Of a stretch of DNA of 48,487 nt, positions 25,090-32,358 are shown in pieces; the first letter of the stretch is position 1; each line of letters starts with the position of its first letter. The stretch comes from an uncultured Spirochaetota bacterium (lineage in GTDB: Bacteria > Spirochaetota > Spirochaetia > Treponematales > Rectinemataceae): NCBI GenBank assembly GCA_903821875.1, contig CAIJMU010000176.1, forward strand, positions 1 through 48,487, read 5' to 3'. A program made the translations under genes and the position numbers. The notes under the pieces were generated by a model, which saw only the letters and a list, made by a program, of their open reading frames with translations, did no database searches and was not told the origin of the DNA.

Positions 25090-26078
25090 GCGACAAAGCC
25101 AGAGCCTCACGCAGGCCCCGGATCACCTACCAGGTAGCTTTGGGCGGCCTCCTGGTCGCCCTTATCCTCCTTTTCGGGGCGATAGAGCCGGTCTTTTTCT
25201 ACCCAGATGTCCTCTTCGACGTCACCTCCATAGTAGGCGAAATCGGGATCATGGCCCTGGCGATGACCTTTATCATCACAACCAGTGGTATCGACCTTTC
25301 AGTCGGCTTTATCCTCCAGCTCAGCGCCATCTCCTTCGGCGCCGTCTTCGCCGGCACCGGAAACCTGGCCCTCGCGGTGAGCGCCGCAATGGTCGCGGGC
25401 ATACTCTGCGGCTTCCTCAACGGCCTCATCATTTCCGGAACCAAGATTCCGCCACTCGTCACGACCCTCGCCACCATGAGCCTGTTCCGGGGGCTCTCGA
25501 TGATCCTCGCTGGCGTCAACTCCTTTTCCGGCTTTCCCGAGGGCTTCAAGAAGATCTCGACGACCCTCCTCTTCGGCGTCGTTCCCATCCAGTTCATCTA
25601 CCTCATCGTCCTCTTCCTGGTCTTCAATCTCGTCTACACGCGGGGCCGACTTGGACGCCATCTCAAGGGCATAGGATTCAATGAAAACGCCCTGATCTTT
25701 TCGGGCATCAAGACCAAACGCATCCTGTTGTTGATCTACACCCTCTCGGGCTTCATGGCTGCCCTGGCCTCCATGGTCTACCTCGGGCGCCTGTCTTCCG
25801 CGAAGACAAGCATGGGCAACGACCTGAACCTCCAGGTCATCACTGCCGTCGTCCTCGGTGGCACCTCCATCGTCGGCGGCATAGGCAGCATGTCGGGAAC
25901 CCTCATCGGCGTCCTCATCATCGGAGTCCTCCGCAAGGGCTTTACCCTCCTCAACCTGAGTGGCAATGTCTTCAACTTCACCCTCGGGCTTATCCTGATC
26001 GTGGCCCTTGTCATCTTTGCCGTCCTCGAGCGCCGCAAGGCCCTTGCGGGCAGAACGCAGCCGGCGGCAAAGACATAA
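25086..26078 (+). CDS. Sugar ABC transporter permease 2 (RhaQ-like)
   Basis: A 330-residue polytopic membrane protein, partner of the previous permease. It has a T-S-G-I-D-L-S-V-G-F loop near residue 64, the usual cluster of hydrophobic segments and the late V-V-L-G-G-T-S-I-V-G-G-I-G signature. Its ATG overlaps the preceding stop by four bases. The last codons contain the first copy of a 10-base repeat (CCGGCGGCAA) that recurs twice after the stop. Confidence 0.9.
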   Translation: MSDKARASRRPRITYQVALGGLLVALILLFGAIEPVFFYPDVLFDVTSIVGEIGIMALAMTFIITTSGIDLSVGFILQLSAISFGAVFAGTGNLALAVSAAMVAGILCGFLNGLIISGTKIPPLVTTLATMSLFRGLSMILAGVNSFSGFPEGFKKISTTLLFGVVPIQFIYLIVLFLVFNLVYTRGRLGRHLKGIGFNENALIFSGIKTKRILLLIYTLSGFMAALASMVYLGRLSSAKTSMGNDLNLQVITAVVLGGTSIVGGIGSMSGTLIGVLIIGVLRKGFTLLNLSGNVFNFTLGLILIVALVIFAVLERRKALAGRTQPAAKT

Positions 26079-26115
26079 GATGCCGGCGGCAAAAGTCTAG
26101 GATTTCCGGCGGCAA
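26061..26115. repeat. Three imperfect tandem repeats with core CCGGCGGCAA
   Basis: The 10-mer CCGGCGGCAA occurs at 26061-26070, 26083-26092 and 26106-26115, spaced 22 and 23 bases, with partly similar sequence between the cores (G-A-C-A-T-A-A-G-A-T and A-G-T-C-T-A-G-G-A-T-T). The first copy is in the permease tail, the other two are intergenic, and the third runs straight into the palindrome at 26113. Confidence 0.75.
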
Positions 26116-26140
26116 TATCAATCAATGCTGATTGATATTG
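26113..26140. promoter_or_regulatory. Perfect 12-bp inverted repeat, candidate DeoR operator
   Basis: CAATATCAATCA (26113-26124), spacer ATGC, TGATTGATATTG (26129-26140): a perfect AT-rich palindrome in a GC-rich window, 52 bases before the epimerase start. It extends by a further G-C pair on the outside. The half-site TTATCAATCA/TGATCGATAA recurs between the divergent DeoR and dehydrogenase genes at 28900-28933. No T-run follows, so it is not a normal terminator. TTGACA at 26142-26147 begins two bases after it and could be a -35 element. Confidence 0.6.
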
Positions 26141-26192
26141 CTTGACACTCGAGTCTCTTGCCGGTACTGATGATGGGAAAGGAGGCCCCCTC

Positions 26193-26918
26193 ATGGGACC
26201 GTTCCGCAATTCCGTATCCATGATGTGCGCGGACTTCCTCGATATCAGGTCCGCCCTCGATGCCTTCGCCCGTGGGGGCGTCGACTACCTCCACATCGAC
26301 GTGATGGACGGACACTATGTCCCGAATTTCACCCTGGGACCCGACTTCTGCGCAAGCCTGAGTGCCTACTCACCCATTCCCCTCGATATCCACCTCATGA
26401 TCGAAGACGTCGATGCCTATATCCCTGCCTTTTCGAGGGTTCCTGGCAGCCTCATAAGCTTCCATCCTGAAACCTGCCGCCATCCCTTCAGGACGATCGA
26501 CCTCATCCGCAAGCACAACTGCCGCCCCGGACTGGCCCTCGAACCTGGCCTCGCCATCGAAACCGTCAAGGACCTCCTCCCCCAGGTCGAGTTTGTCCTG
26601 GCCATGACCGTGAGCCCGGGCTACGCGGGGCAAAAGCTCATTCCTGGCATGCTCGGGAAAATGGCTGCGCTCAGGGAGACCCTCGAAAGCGCGGGCCTCG
26701 ATATTCCCATCGAGGTCGACGGCAATGTATCCTGGGAAAACCTCCCCGCCATGATCCGCAGCGGCGGCGAGATTTTTGTAACTGGTACTTCTTCGATCTT
26801 CGAGCGGGGAACCTCCCTCGAGGCTAATCTCGGACGACTCCGCGCTCTTTTCGCATCCCTGGACAGGCCGGAGGGAAGGGGTCGCCCCGCTTCGTCAGGC
26901 ACAAAGGCCCTTCCATGA
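26193..26918 (+). CDS. Ribulose-phosphate 3-epimerase family protein
   Basis: A 241-residue TIM-barrel epimerase. Family landmarks are H-I-D-V-M-D-G-H-Y-V-P-N-F near residue 34 (metal-binding His and catalytic Asp), D-I-H-L-M-I near 67, M-T-V-S-P-G-Y-A-G-Q-K near 145 and E-V-D-G-N-V near 180, where true Rpe has D-x-D-G-G; the phosphate-binding V-T-G-T-S-S-I-F is present. ATG 26193 is chosen because AAAGGAGG lies seven bases before it, rather than the in-frame start at 26142. Probably a paralogue epimerising a ketose phosphate other than ribulose 5-phosphate. It overlaps the next gene by four bases. Confidence 0.85.
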   Translation: MGPFRNSVSMMCADFLDIRSALDAFARGGVDYLHIDVMDGHYVPNFTLGPDFCASLSAYSPIPLDIHLMIEDVDAYIPAFSRVPGSLISFHPETCRHPFRTIDLIRKHNCRPGLALEPGLAIETVKDLLPQVEFVLAMTVSPGYAGQKLIPGMLGKMAALRETLESAGLDIPIEVDGNVSWENLPAMIRSGGEIFVTGTSSIFERGTSLEANLGRLRALFASLDRPEGRGRPASSGTKALP

Positions 26919-28018
26919 AGAACCTGGTCTACCTTCTAGATGCACCCGGCCGTGAGTTCCGCGCAGTCGAGGAAGAGATCGGCGAGCCGGGCCCAGGAGA
27001 GATCAGGCTCCGAACCCTCCGCACCTCGGTCTGCCAGTCCGATGTCGTCATCTGGAACCAGGGCCTCCCCCGTATCAGGAGCTGGCCAGCCGTCATCCTT
27101 CACGAGGCGAGCTGTACGGTGGATGCTATCGGCCCTGGAGTGAGCCGTTTCGCGGTAGGCGACCTCGTTGCCCTGGGCTGCGACATCCCCTGCGGCGACA
27201 GGGATTGCATCTACTGCGGAGACAAGGGCACAGGCGACTGGACCTCCTGCCCGAATACCCAGGCTACCGGCCACGAGTTCCCCGGTTTTGCGCGGCGCTA
27301 CGCCATCCTGCCCTCATGGTTTGTCGATCTCGGACCAATTGTGAAATTCCCCGCCGCAATCGGTCCCGACCTGGCCTGCCACCTCGAGCCCCTGGCCTGC
27401 AACCTCGAGGGAATGACCCGTGTGAACAGCTGCATCGAGAACAGGGTAGTGGTCCTCATTGGCTCTGGCTCGCAGGGCTGCTATGCCCTCCAGTCAGCCC
27501 AGGCCATGGGCGCGCGCAAGGTCATCCTGGTCAACCGCGGAAAGTCACGGCTTGAGCGCGCACTCCGCGATTTCGGCGACACCAACACAGTGGGCCTGGC
27601 CTGGGACGAAAACATCATCGAGCGAGTCAGGGAAGAGTGTTCCCCCTTCAACGAGCCCCACTTCGTCATGGTGAACGCCTCGGCGGAACCGGCCTACCGC
27701 CTGGCGACAGCCCTGATGGGCTATGGCACCGTGCTGGACGCCCACGCTGGCGTGAAGGGCGCCTCCGGGAAGCCGAGGATTGCCCACGAGATTGATCTTA
27801 ACACTGACATTCATTACAAGCTGCAGTGCTTCCAGGCGACGCATGGGTCCACGATGCGGGGCATCGGCCTGGCCGCTGGTTTTATCGCCGAGGGAAGGCT
27901 TCCACGACTTTCCAGGATGACCGACGCCTCGGAGCGCTTCCCCCACGGGCGCCTCCTCGAGGCCATAAAGCGCGCCTCGGATCCCGATAGCCTCAAGGTC
28001 ATTGTCGAATGGGATTGA
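26915..28018 (+). CDS. Zinc-dependent medium-chain alcohol/polyol dehydrogenase
   Basis: A 367-residue MDR-family dehydrogenase. Catalytic zinc ligands are visible as Cys in T-S-V-C-Q-S-D and His-Glu in L-H-E-A-S-C; the four-Cys structural zinc lobe follows (C-G-D-R-D-C-I-Y-C, then C-P after eight residues). The Rossmann motif reads G-S-G-S-Q-G. It is translationally coupled to the epimerase (ATGA overlap), so both probably act on the sugar brought in by the 21295 importer. It would oxidise a polyol or aldose hydroxyl with NAD(P). It is only distantly similar to the other Zn dehydrogenase at 28985. Confidence 0.85.
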   Translation: MKNLVYLLDAPGREFRAVEEEIGEPGPGEIRLRTLRTSVCQSDVVIWNQGLPRIRSWPAVILHEASCTVDAIGPGVSRFAVGDLVALGCDIPCGDRDCIYCGDKGTGDWTSCPNTQATGHEFPGFARRYAILPSWFVDLGPIVKFPAAIGPDLACHLEPLACNLEGMTRVNSCIENRVVVLIGSGSQGCYALQSAQAMGARKVILVNRGKSRLERALRDFGDTNTVGLAWDENIIERVREECSPFNEPHFVMVNASAEPAYRLATALMGYGTVLDAHAGVKGASGKPRIAHEIDLNTDIHYKLQCFQATHGSTMRGIGLAAGFIAEGRLPRLSRMTDASERFPHGRLLEAIKRASDPDSLKVIVEWD

Positions 28019-28038
28019 GTACTCTCGGGGATGCGACA

Positions 28039-28806
28039 CTAGACCTGGCTGACCTCGATACCCTTGTTCCTGAGCAGGCGGATGAGGACTGGATCGGCCT
28101 CCATAGTGGTCACGATGCGGGTCGCCCGTTCCACCGGACAGAGGGTGAGGTGGCCGATTTTCCCGAACTTGGTTTCGTCCGCGAGGATGACCAGTTCCCG
28201 GGCGTGGGCAATCATGGAACGCTCCATCTGGATGAGGTTGGGTTCAGTGTTCGTGAGCGCTGTTTCCGTGATGCCCTCGATGCCCATGAAGGCGACGGAA
28301 GCGTTGTAATTGGCGAAGGGATCGGGCGAGAGGTTGTTGAGGATGAGCTGGGAATCTGGATCGAGGATTCCCTCGGGAATGATGATGCCGCACCTCGAAT
28401 GATGGCTGAGGTGCTCGATTATCGCAAAGGAATTGGTCACAACTGTGATGGCCATGCCGGCCAGGTGTTCGGTCATCTGAAAGGTTGTCGAACCGCCGTC
28501 GATGATGATGGTGTCGCCGCTCTTGATCAGGGTGCAGGCTTCCCGGGCAATGCGGCGTTTCTTTTCGAGGTTGACTCCCAGGCGCCGGTCGAGGGGCTGC
28601 TCCCTCCAGGATGGGGTCGCGTGATCTCGCACAATCTCGATGCCTCCCCGGACCCGGCGCAGGATGCCTTGGCGCTCGAGTTCGATGAAGTCCCTCCGCA
28701 TGGTCGCCTCCGAGGCTCCGGTAGCGGCGACTATGTCGTGGATCGTGGAGAAGTCGTGCAGGTCGAGGAGCCTGAGGATAGTCTCTTTTCTTTCCCGCTC
28801 AAGCAT
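28039..28806 (-). CDS. DeoR-family transcriptional regulator
   Basis: A 255-residue DeoR/GlpR-type repressor as listed. The N-terminal winged helix-turn-helix reads E-R-K-E-T-I-L-R-L-L and G-A-S-E-A-T-M-R-R-D-F-I-E-L, followed by R-V-R-G-G; the C-terminal sugar-phosphate-sensing domain has I-I-I-D-G-G-S-T-T and I-L-A-D-E-T-K-F-G-K-I-G. ATG 28806 gives the normal family length and has AGGTGG upstream; an ATG at 28887 would add 27 residues with two Cys, without a good ribosome site, and cannot be excluded. It is divergent from the dehydrogenase operon at 28985. Members of this family respond to sugar phosphates. Confidence 0.88.
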   Translation of the reverse strand: MLERERKETILRLLDLHDFSTIHDIVAATGASEATMRRDFIELERQGILRRVRGGIEIVRDHATPSWREQPLDRRLGVNLEKKRRIAREACTLIKSGDTIIIDGGSTTFQMTEHLAGMAITVVTNSFAIIEHLSHHSRCGIIIPEGILDPDSQLILNNLSPDPFANYNASVAFMGIEGITETALTNTEPNLIQMERSMIAHARELVILADETKFGKIGHLTLCPVERATRIVTTMEADPVLIRLLRNKGIEVSQV

Positions 28807-28899
28807 ATGCAGGGCCACCTCATCCTCGGTTTCGGAGGAACGTCTCCCGCAGTCGGGACTCTGACATTCGCGCCGTTTAGTATACATGGGCGCAGCGAA

Positions 28900-28933
28900 T
28901 TATCAATCAACTTCGATCCCGCATGATCGATAA
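28900..28933. promoter_or_regulatory. Inverted repeat between divergent DeoR and dehydrogenase genes, candidate operator
   Basis: TTATCAATCA (28900-28909) and TGATCGATAA (28924-28933) form an inverted repeat with 9 of 10 positions matching and a 14-base spacer. The half-site is the same as in the perfect palindrome at 26113-26140. Further downstream, ATATCGG occurs twice (28934-28940 and 28944-28950). Position and shared half-site suggest autoregulation by DeoR and control of the operon at 28985. Confidence 0.55.
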
Positions 28934-28984
28934 ATATCGGCGGATATCGGATTTTGGCACATTGAAGCTGGGAGGCAACTTGTC

Positions 28985-30013
28985 ATGAAAGCCTTGGTAC
29001 TCAAGCAAGACGGGGTCCTGGTCCATGAGGTCCGGCCCGATCCCCAGGCCCGATCCGGGAACGAGCTCCTCATAGAGGTCAGGCACGCGGGCATCTGCGG
29101 CTCGGACCTGCCGCGCGCCTTCCACGGCAAGGCCTATCACTATCCCCTCGTCATGGGACACGAGTTCTCGGGCCTGGTGCGCGAGGCGCCCAAGGGTTCT
29201 GCCTGGGCGGCGGGCGACAGGGTAGTCGCCTTTCCCCTCCTCCCCTGCGGCAGCTGCGCTGCCTGCCAGACCGGGGACTATGCCCAATGCTCCAATTATG
29301 ACTATCTCGGCTCGAGGCGGGACGGGGGTTTTTCCGAACTCGTCCATGTGCCTGAGGAAAACCTCTTTCGGATACCGGAGAAGGTCAGCCTCGAGTCGGC
29401 GGCCATGACTGAACCCTGCGCGGTCGCCCTCCACGGTGTCGAAAAGCTTGCCATCGAGGCGGGCATGGACGCCCTTGTGATCGGAGGAGGCCCCGTAGGC
29501 CTCATGGTAGCCCAATGGCTCAGGATCAAGGGCTGTTCTCCAATCCGCGTCGCAGACATTGACCCTGCCAAGCTCGAAATCGCCCGGAGCCTCGGATTTG
29601 AAGCCTTCGACTCGGCAAAAGCTGATCTCGTAGAAGCCATGCAGGCCAAGGATGGTGGCGTGGATTGCGTGGTGGAAGCCTGTGGCTTCCCCGCTACCTT
29701 CCGGCAGGCCATCCTCTCGGCTGGCCGCTTCGGCCAGGTGGTCTTCATGGGCAACATCGCCGGTGAATTCAAGCTCCCCGAAAAGGACTTTTCGCGGATA
29801 CTCCGCAACGAACTCCGTATCCTCGGGACCTGGAACTCGAAAGTTGTACCTCGTGGCAGGGACGAGTGGACCCGGGTCCTTGCCTTCCTGGACAGTCGCA
29901 TCGATGTCCAGTGCCTGATCAGTCACCGTCCAGCCCTCGCCGAGGGTCCAGAGATATTCCGGAAGATGGAAGCCCGCGAGCTCTGGTTCAACAAGGTGGT
30001 GTTTGCCCTATGA
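28985..30013 (+). CDS. Zinc-dependent polyol dehydrogenase (GatD/sorbitol dehydrogenase-like)
   Basis: A 342-residue MDR dehydrogenase. Catalytic Cys in A-G-I-C-G-S-D-L, G-H-E-F near residue 58, a complete structural zinc lobe C-G-S-C-A-A-C followed by C after seven residues, then Y-D-Y-L-G-S-R-R-D-G-G-F, a segment characteristic of galactitol-1-phosphate 5-dehydrogenase (GatD) and relatives. The NAD motif is G-G-G-P-V-G. GGGAGG precedes the start. It is the first of three genes joined by four-base ATGA overlaps (dehydrogenase, TIM-barrel isomerase, RhaM), a coupled module. Substrate is probably a sugar alcohol, aldose or its phosphate. Confidence 0.87.
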   Translation: MKALVLKQDGVLVHEVRPDPQARSGNELLIEVRHAGICGSDLPRAFHGKAYHYPLVMGHEFSGLVREAPKGSAWAAGDRVVAFPLLPCGSCAACQTGDYAQCSNYDYLGSRRDGGFSELVHVPEENLFRIPEKVSLESAAMTEPCAVALHGVEKLAIEAGMDALVIGGGPVGLMVAQWLRIKGCSPIRVADIDPAKLEIARSLGFEAFDSAKADLVEAMQAKDGGVDCVVEACGFPATFRQAILSAGRFGQVVFMGNIAGEFKLPEKDFSRILRNELRILGTWNSKVVPRGRDEWTRVLAFLDSRIDVQCLISHRPALAEGPEIFRKMEARELWFNKVVFAL

Positions 30014-30942
30014 GTTCCGCAGCAGGTCCCCTCGCCCTCGAACTAGGGGTCAAGAGCGACCCGATCGAGTATCGCTACTCCTTCGACTGGCTCTTTGCCC
30101 TCATGGAGCGCAACGGCATCCGGCAGCTCCAGCTCGGCTCCTTTTTTGAGCTCTACCAGCTCGAGGATTCCTGGTTCAAGGAACTCCGCGCCAAGGCTGC
30201 CGACCACGGCATCGCCATCACAAGCGTTTTTACCGCCCACCGCGAACTGGGAGGTTTTTTCGAGGGGGACCCGCGCTTCGAAGCTGTTGCCCGGAGAAAT
30301 TTCGAGCGCTTGATTGAGGTGGCAGCCCTCGTGGGAGCTAGACATGTGGGCTCCAATCCCGGTGCCGCCTATCGAGACAGGATGGGAGACAAGGCAGCCG
30401 GGCTGGCGCGCTATTCGAGCCATGTCAAAGACCTTACCAGGAAGGCCTGCGACCTCGGCCTCGAAGCCCTTACCCTCGAGCCCATGAGCTGCTCAGCCGA
30501 ACCGCCGACCACAGCCGCTGAGATCCGTAGTCTGATGGAGGATTTCGCCGCCTTCCACGCAGCCAATCCCGGGACTACAGTGCCCGTCTACCTCTGCGGC
30601 GACATCTCCCACGGACTGGCCGACGAATCAAAGCATGTCCTCGAGGGCAACATCGAGCTCTTCGAGGCTGGCATCCCCTGGATGTGCGAGTTCCACCTCA
30701 AGAACACCGATGCGAATTTCGGCTCCACCTTCGGTTTCGGCCCTGAAGAACGGGCTCGGGGCATCGTCGACCTCTCCTCTATCTTTGCCCTGGCCAGGAG
30801 TCGTTCCGCTGACTGGCCCCTCCGCAGGGTCGTTGCCTACCTGGAGATCGGCGGCCCCAAGCTCGGCCGCGACTGGTCCGACAAGCTCCTCGGGCGCCAG
30901 CTCGAGGAATCACTGCTGCATGCCAAGGAGGCCCTCGGATGA
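30010..30942 (+). CDS. Sugar isomerase/epimerase-like TIM-barrel protein
   Basis: A 310-residue xylose-isomerase-like TIM-barrel protein. Four likely metal ligands are in the expected order: Glu in L-T-L-E-P-M-S, Asp/His in C-G-D-I-S-H-G, His in E-F-H-L-K-N and Glu in A-Y-L-E-I-G-G. ATG 30010 overlaps the dehydrogenase stop by four bases; a longer frame upstream reads into that gene and is rejected. The last four bases overlap the RhaM gene. An isomerase between a polyol dehydrogenase and a mutarotase suggests ketose-aldose interconversion or 3-epimerisation of the same sugar. Substrate unknown. Confidence 0.83.
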   Translation: MSSAAGPLALELGVKSDPIEYRYSFDWLFALMERNGIRQLQLGSFFELYQLEDSWFKELRAKAADHGIAITSVFTAHRELGGFFEGDPRFEAVARRNFERLIEVAALVGARHVGSNPGAAYRDRMGDKAAGLARYSSHVKDLTRKACDLGLEALTLEPMSCSAEPPTTAAEIRSLMEDFAAFHAANPGTTVPVYLCGDISHGLADESKHVLEGNIELFEAGIPWMCEFHLKNTDANFGSTFGFGPEERARGIVDLSSIFALARSRSADWPLRRVVAYLEIGGPKLGRDWSDKLLGRQLEESLLHAKEALG

Positions 30943-31253
30943 AACGAGTAGCGTTCAAGATGAAGCTCAAGGCGGGAAAGGCTGCCGAATACAAGAAACG
31001 CCACGATGAGATATGGCCGGAACTCGCTGAGTTGATCAGGAGCAGCGGCGTTTATGACTATTCCATCTTCCTCGACGAGGAAACCAACATCCTTTTCGCC
31101 TGCCAGAAGGTCTCCGGCGAGGGCGGATCCCAGGATCTCGGCAGCCTCGAAATCGTACAACGCTGGTGGGCCTACATGGCGGACCTCATGGAAACCAACC
31201 CGGACAAGTCGCCCGTGAGCATCCCCCTCGGCGAGGTTTTTCGCCTCGAATAG
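30939..31253 (+). CDS. rhaM: L-rhamnose mutarotase RhaM (canonical copy)
   Basis: A 104-residue protein that matches E. coli RhaM along its whole length: R-H22-D-E-I-W-P-E-L, Tyr41 in Y-D-Y-S-I-F-L, the Trp76-Trp77 pair in Q-R-W-W-A-Y-M, and the C-terminal N-P-D-K-S-P-V-S. It converts alpha- and beta-L-rhamnopyranose and speeds delivery of the correct anomer to rhamnose isomerase, encoded 1.1 kb downstream at 32359. Of the three RhaM-type genes in the window this is the one most like the true enzyme. It overlaps the preceding gene by four bases and ends convergently against the AraC regulator. Confidence 0.9.
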   Translation: MKRVAFKMKLKAGKAAEYKKRHDEIWPELAELIRSSGVYDYSIFLDEETNILFACQKVSGEGGSQDLGSLEIVQRWWAYMADLMETNPDKSPVSIPLGEVFRLE

Positions 31254-31274
31254 GGCTTCCTTGTCGGAACGACC

Positions 31275-32171
31275 CTATTCGCAGCCGAAGGGCTTCCAGC
31301 GGGAGGGTGAGCTGCCCGTCTTGTTCTTGAACAGGCGCGAGAAATAGTACTCGTCGCTGAAACCAAGGAGGCGGGCGACCTCCTTTACCGGTAGCCCGCG
31401 TTCCAGGAGTTCCTTCGCCCGGCCGATCTTGATCCCGATGAAGTAGCGATACGGCGTCATGGCAGTCCAGGCCTTGAACACCTTGTTGAGGTGGGAGGTG
31501 CTTACCCCCAGGGAATCCGCGATAGCGTTGAGATTGACCTCGCCGTCTACCTCCGCCTCCATCAGGAATTTCGCCCGCGAGACGAGATCCTCCGAGTGCG
31601 AAGCCTGGACAGCCTTCCTCTCGCCGGAGAGAAGCTCCGCGATGAGGCCGAGAATGAGTGAACCGGCCTTGAGCTGGTAGAGGGGCTCCTGCCCACGCAC
31701 GAGATCGATGACCTGCAGGTAATGGGCCAGAAGGGAGTTTCTAAGCCCGACATGAAAGAGGGGACGCTCGGAAGTGAGAAAACCCTCGCATTGCAGCCTG
31801 TCGGCATGTTCGCCCCGGAAGCCGACCCAGTATTCCGTCCAGCCAGTCTCTATGTCTGGGCGATAGCTGTGAAGGAGGCCAGGGAAAAGGACCAGGACAG
31901 AACCCGGCTGAACCTCGTACTCCCCCTCCCCGCTCCGGAAGACGCCTTTGCCCTTGGTGACGTAGACGAGCTGGTAGTCGGCGAGGATCCGCCCCTCGGC
32001 CACGGTCCGGAAGATGCCCGGATGCGCATCACGATCGGGCGGGTACACTGTCCCGGGGGCTGTTTCGCTATGGCCGGCGTCGGTGCAGAACATGCCCCAG
32101 CGCTCATCCTCGTCGCTCCAGGTGAGGTAGCGGAAAAAAGCCTGCCCGGCCTTGGGTATGCTCTCGGACAT
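31275..32171 (-). CDS. AraC-family transcriptional regulator (probable rhamnose activator)
   Basis: A 298-residue AraC/XylS-type regulator. An N-terminal cupin sugar-sensing domain (with Y-Q-L-V-Y-V-T-K-G and P-G-S-V-L-V-L-F-P-G-L-L-H near residues 65-105) is followed by two C-terminal helix-turn-helix motifs (I-A-D-S-L-G-V-S-T-S-H-L-N-K-V-F and V-A-R-L-L-G-F-S-D-E-Y-Y-F-S-R-L-F). It is divergent from rhaA, the usual arrangement for RhaS/RhaR-type activators. Two CTCCAT direct repeats 21 bases apart in the shared upstream region are candidate binding sites. Confidence 0.9.
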   Translation of the reverse strand: MSESIPKAGQAFFRYLTWSDEDERWGMFCTDAGHSETAPGTVYPPDRDAHPGIFRTVAEGRILADYQLVYVTKGKGVFRSGEGEYEVQPGSVLVLFPGLLHSYRPDIETGWTEYWVGFRGEHADRLQCEGFLTSERPLFHVGLRNSLLAHYLQVIDLVRGQEPLYQLKAGSLILGLIAELLSGERKAVQASHSEDLVSRAKFLMEAEVDGEVNLNAIADSLGVSTSHLNKVFKAWTAMTPYRYFIGIKIGRAKELLERGLPVKEVARLLGFSDEYYFSRLFKNKTGSSPSRWKPFGCE

Positions 32172-32358
32172 CGAAGCCAGTATAGGATCGAGTCAGCCTC
32201 TGGGCAAGGCGCGGAAGCAGGGAGAGATTTCTCCATGTCTGGTGGGGAAAACTCCATTCACGGATGGAGCCTCAGGTTGGAGAATAGTGTAGTGCGATGC
32301 GGATCGGGACTGTTGCCCCTACCGTCCCGCACAAGCTTGAGCACAGGAAGGACGGACT
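32172..32358. promoter_or_regulatory. Divergent araC-type/rhaA control region
   Basis: The 187-base region contains CTCCAT at 32231-32236 and again at 32252-32257, exactly 21 bases (two helical turns) apart, in contexts TTCTCCATGTCTGG and AACTCCATTCACGG; AraC-family proteins bind such direct repeats. The second copy also forms a hairpin with ATGGAG at 32264-32269. AGGAAGG (32345-32351) is the rhaA ribosome site. I could not pick convincing -35/-10 boxes, as expected for an activator-dependent promoter. Confidence 0.45.

Noticed and set aside
21124-25110. Minus-strand open frames of 440 and 345 codons opposite the importer genes
   Set aside because: Low-complexity Gly/Asp/Val/His-rich translations typical of antisense shadows; the plus-strand genes have clear domains.
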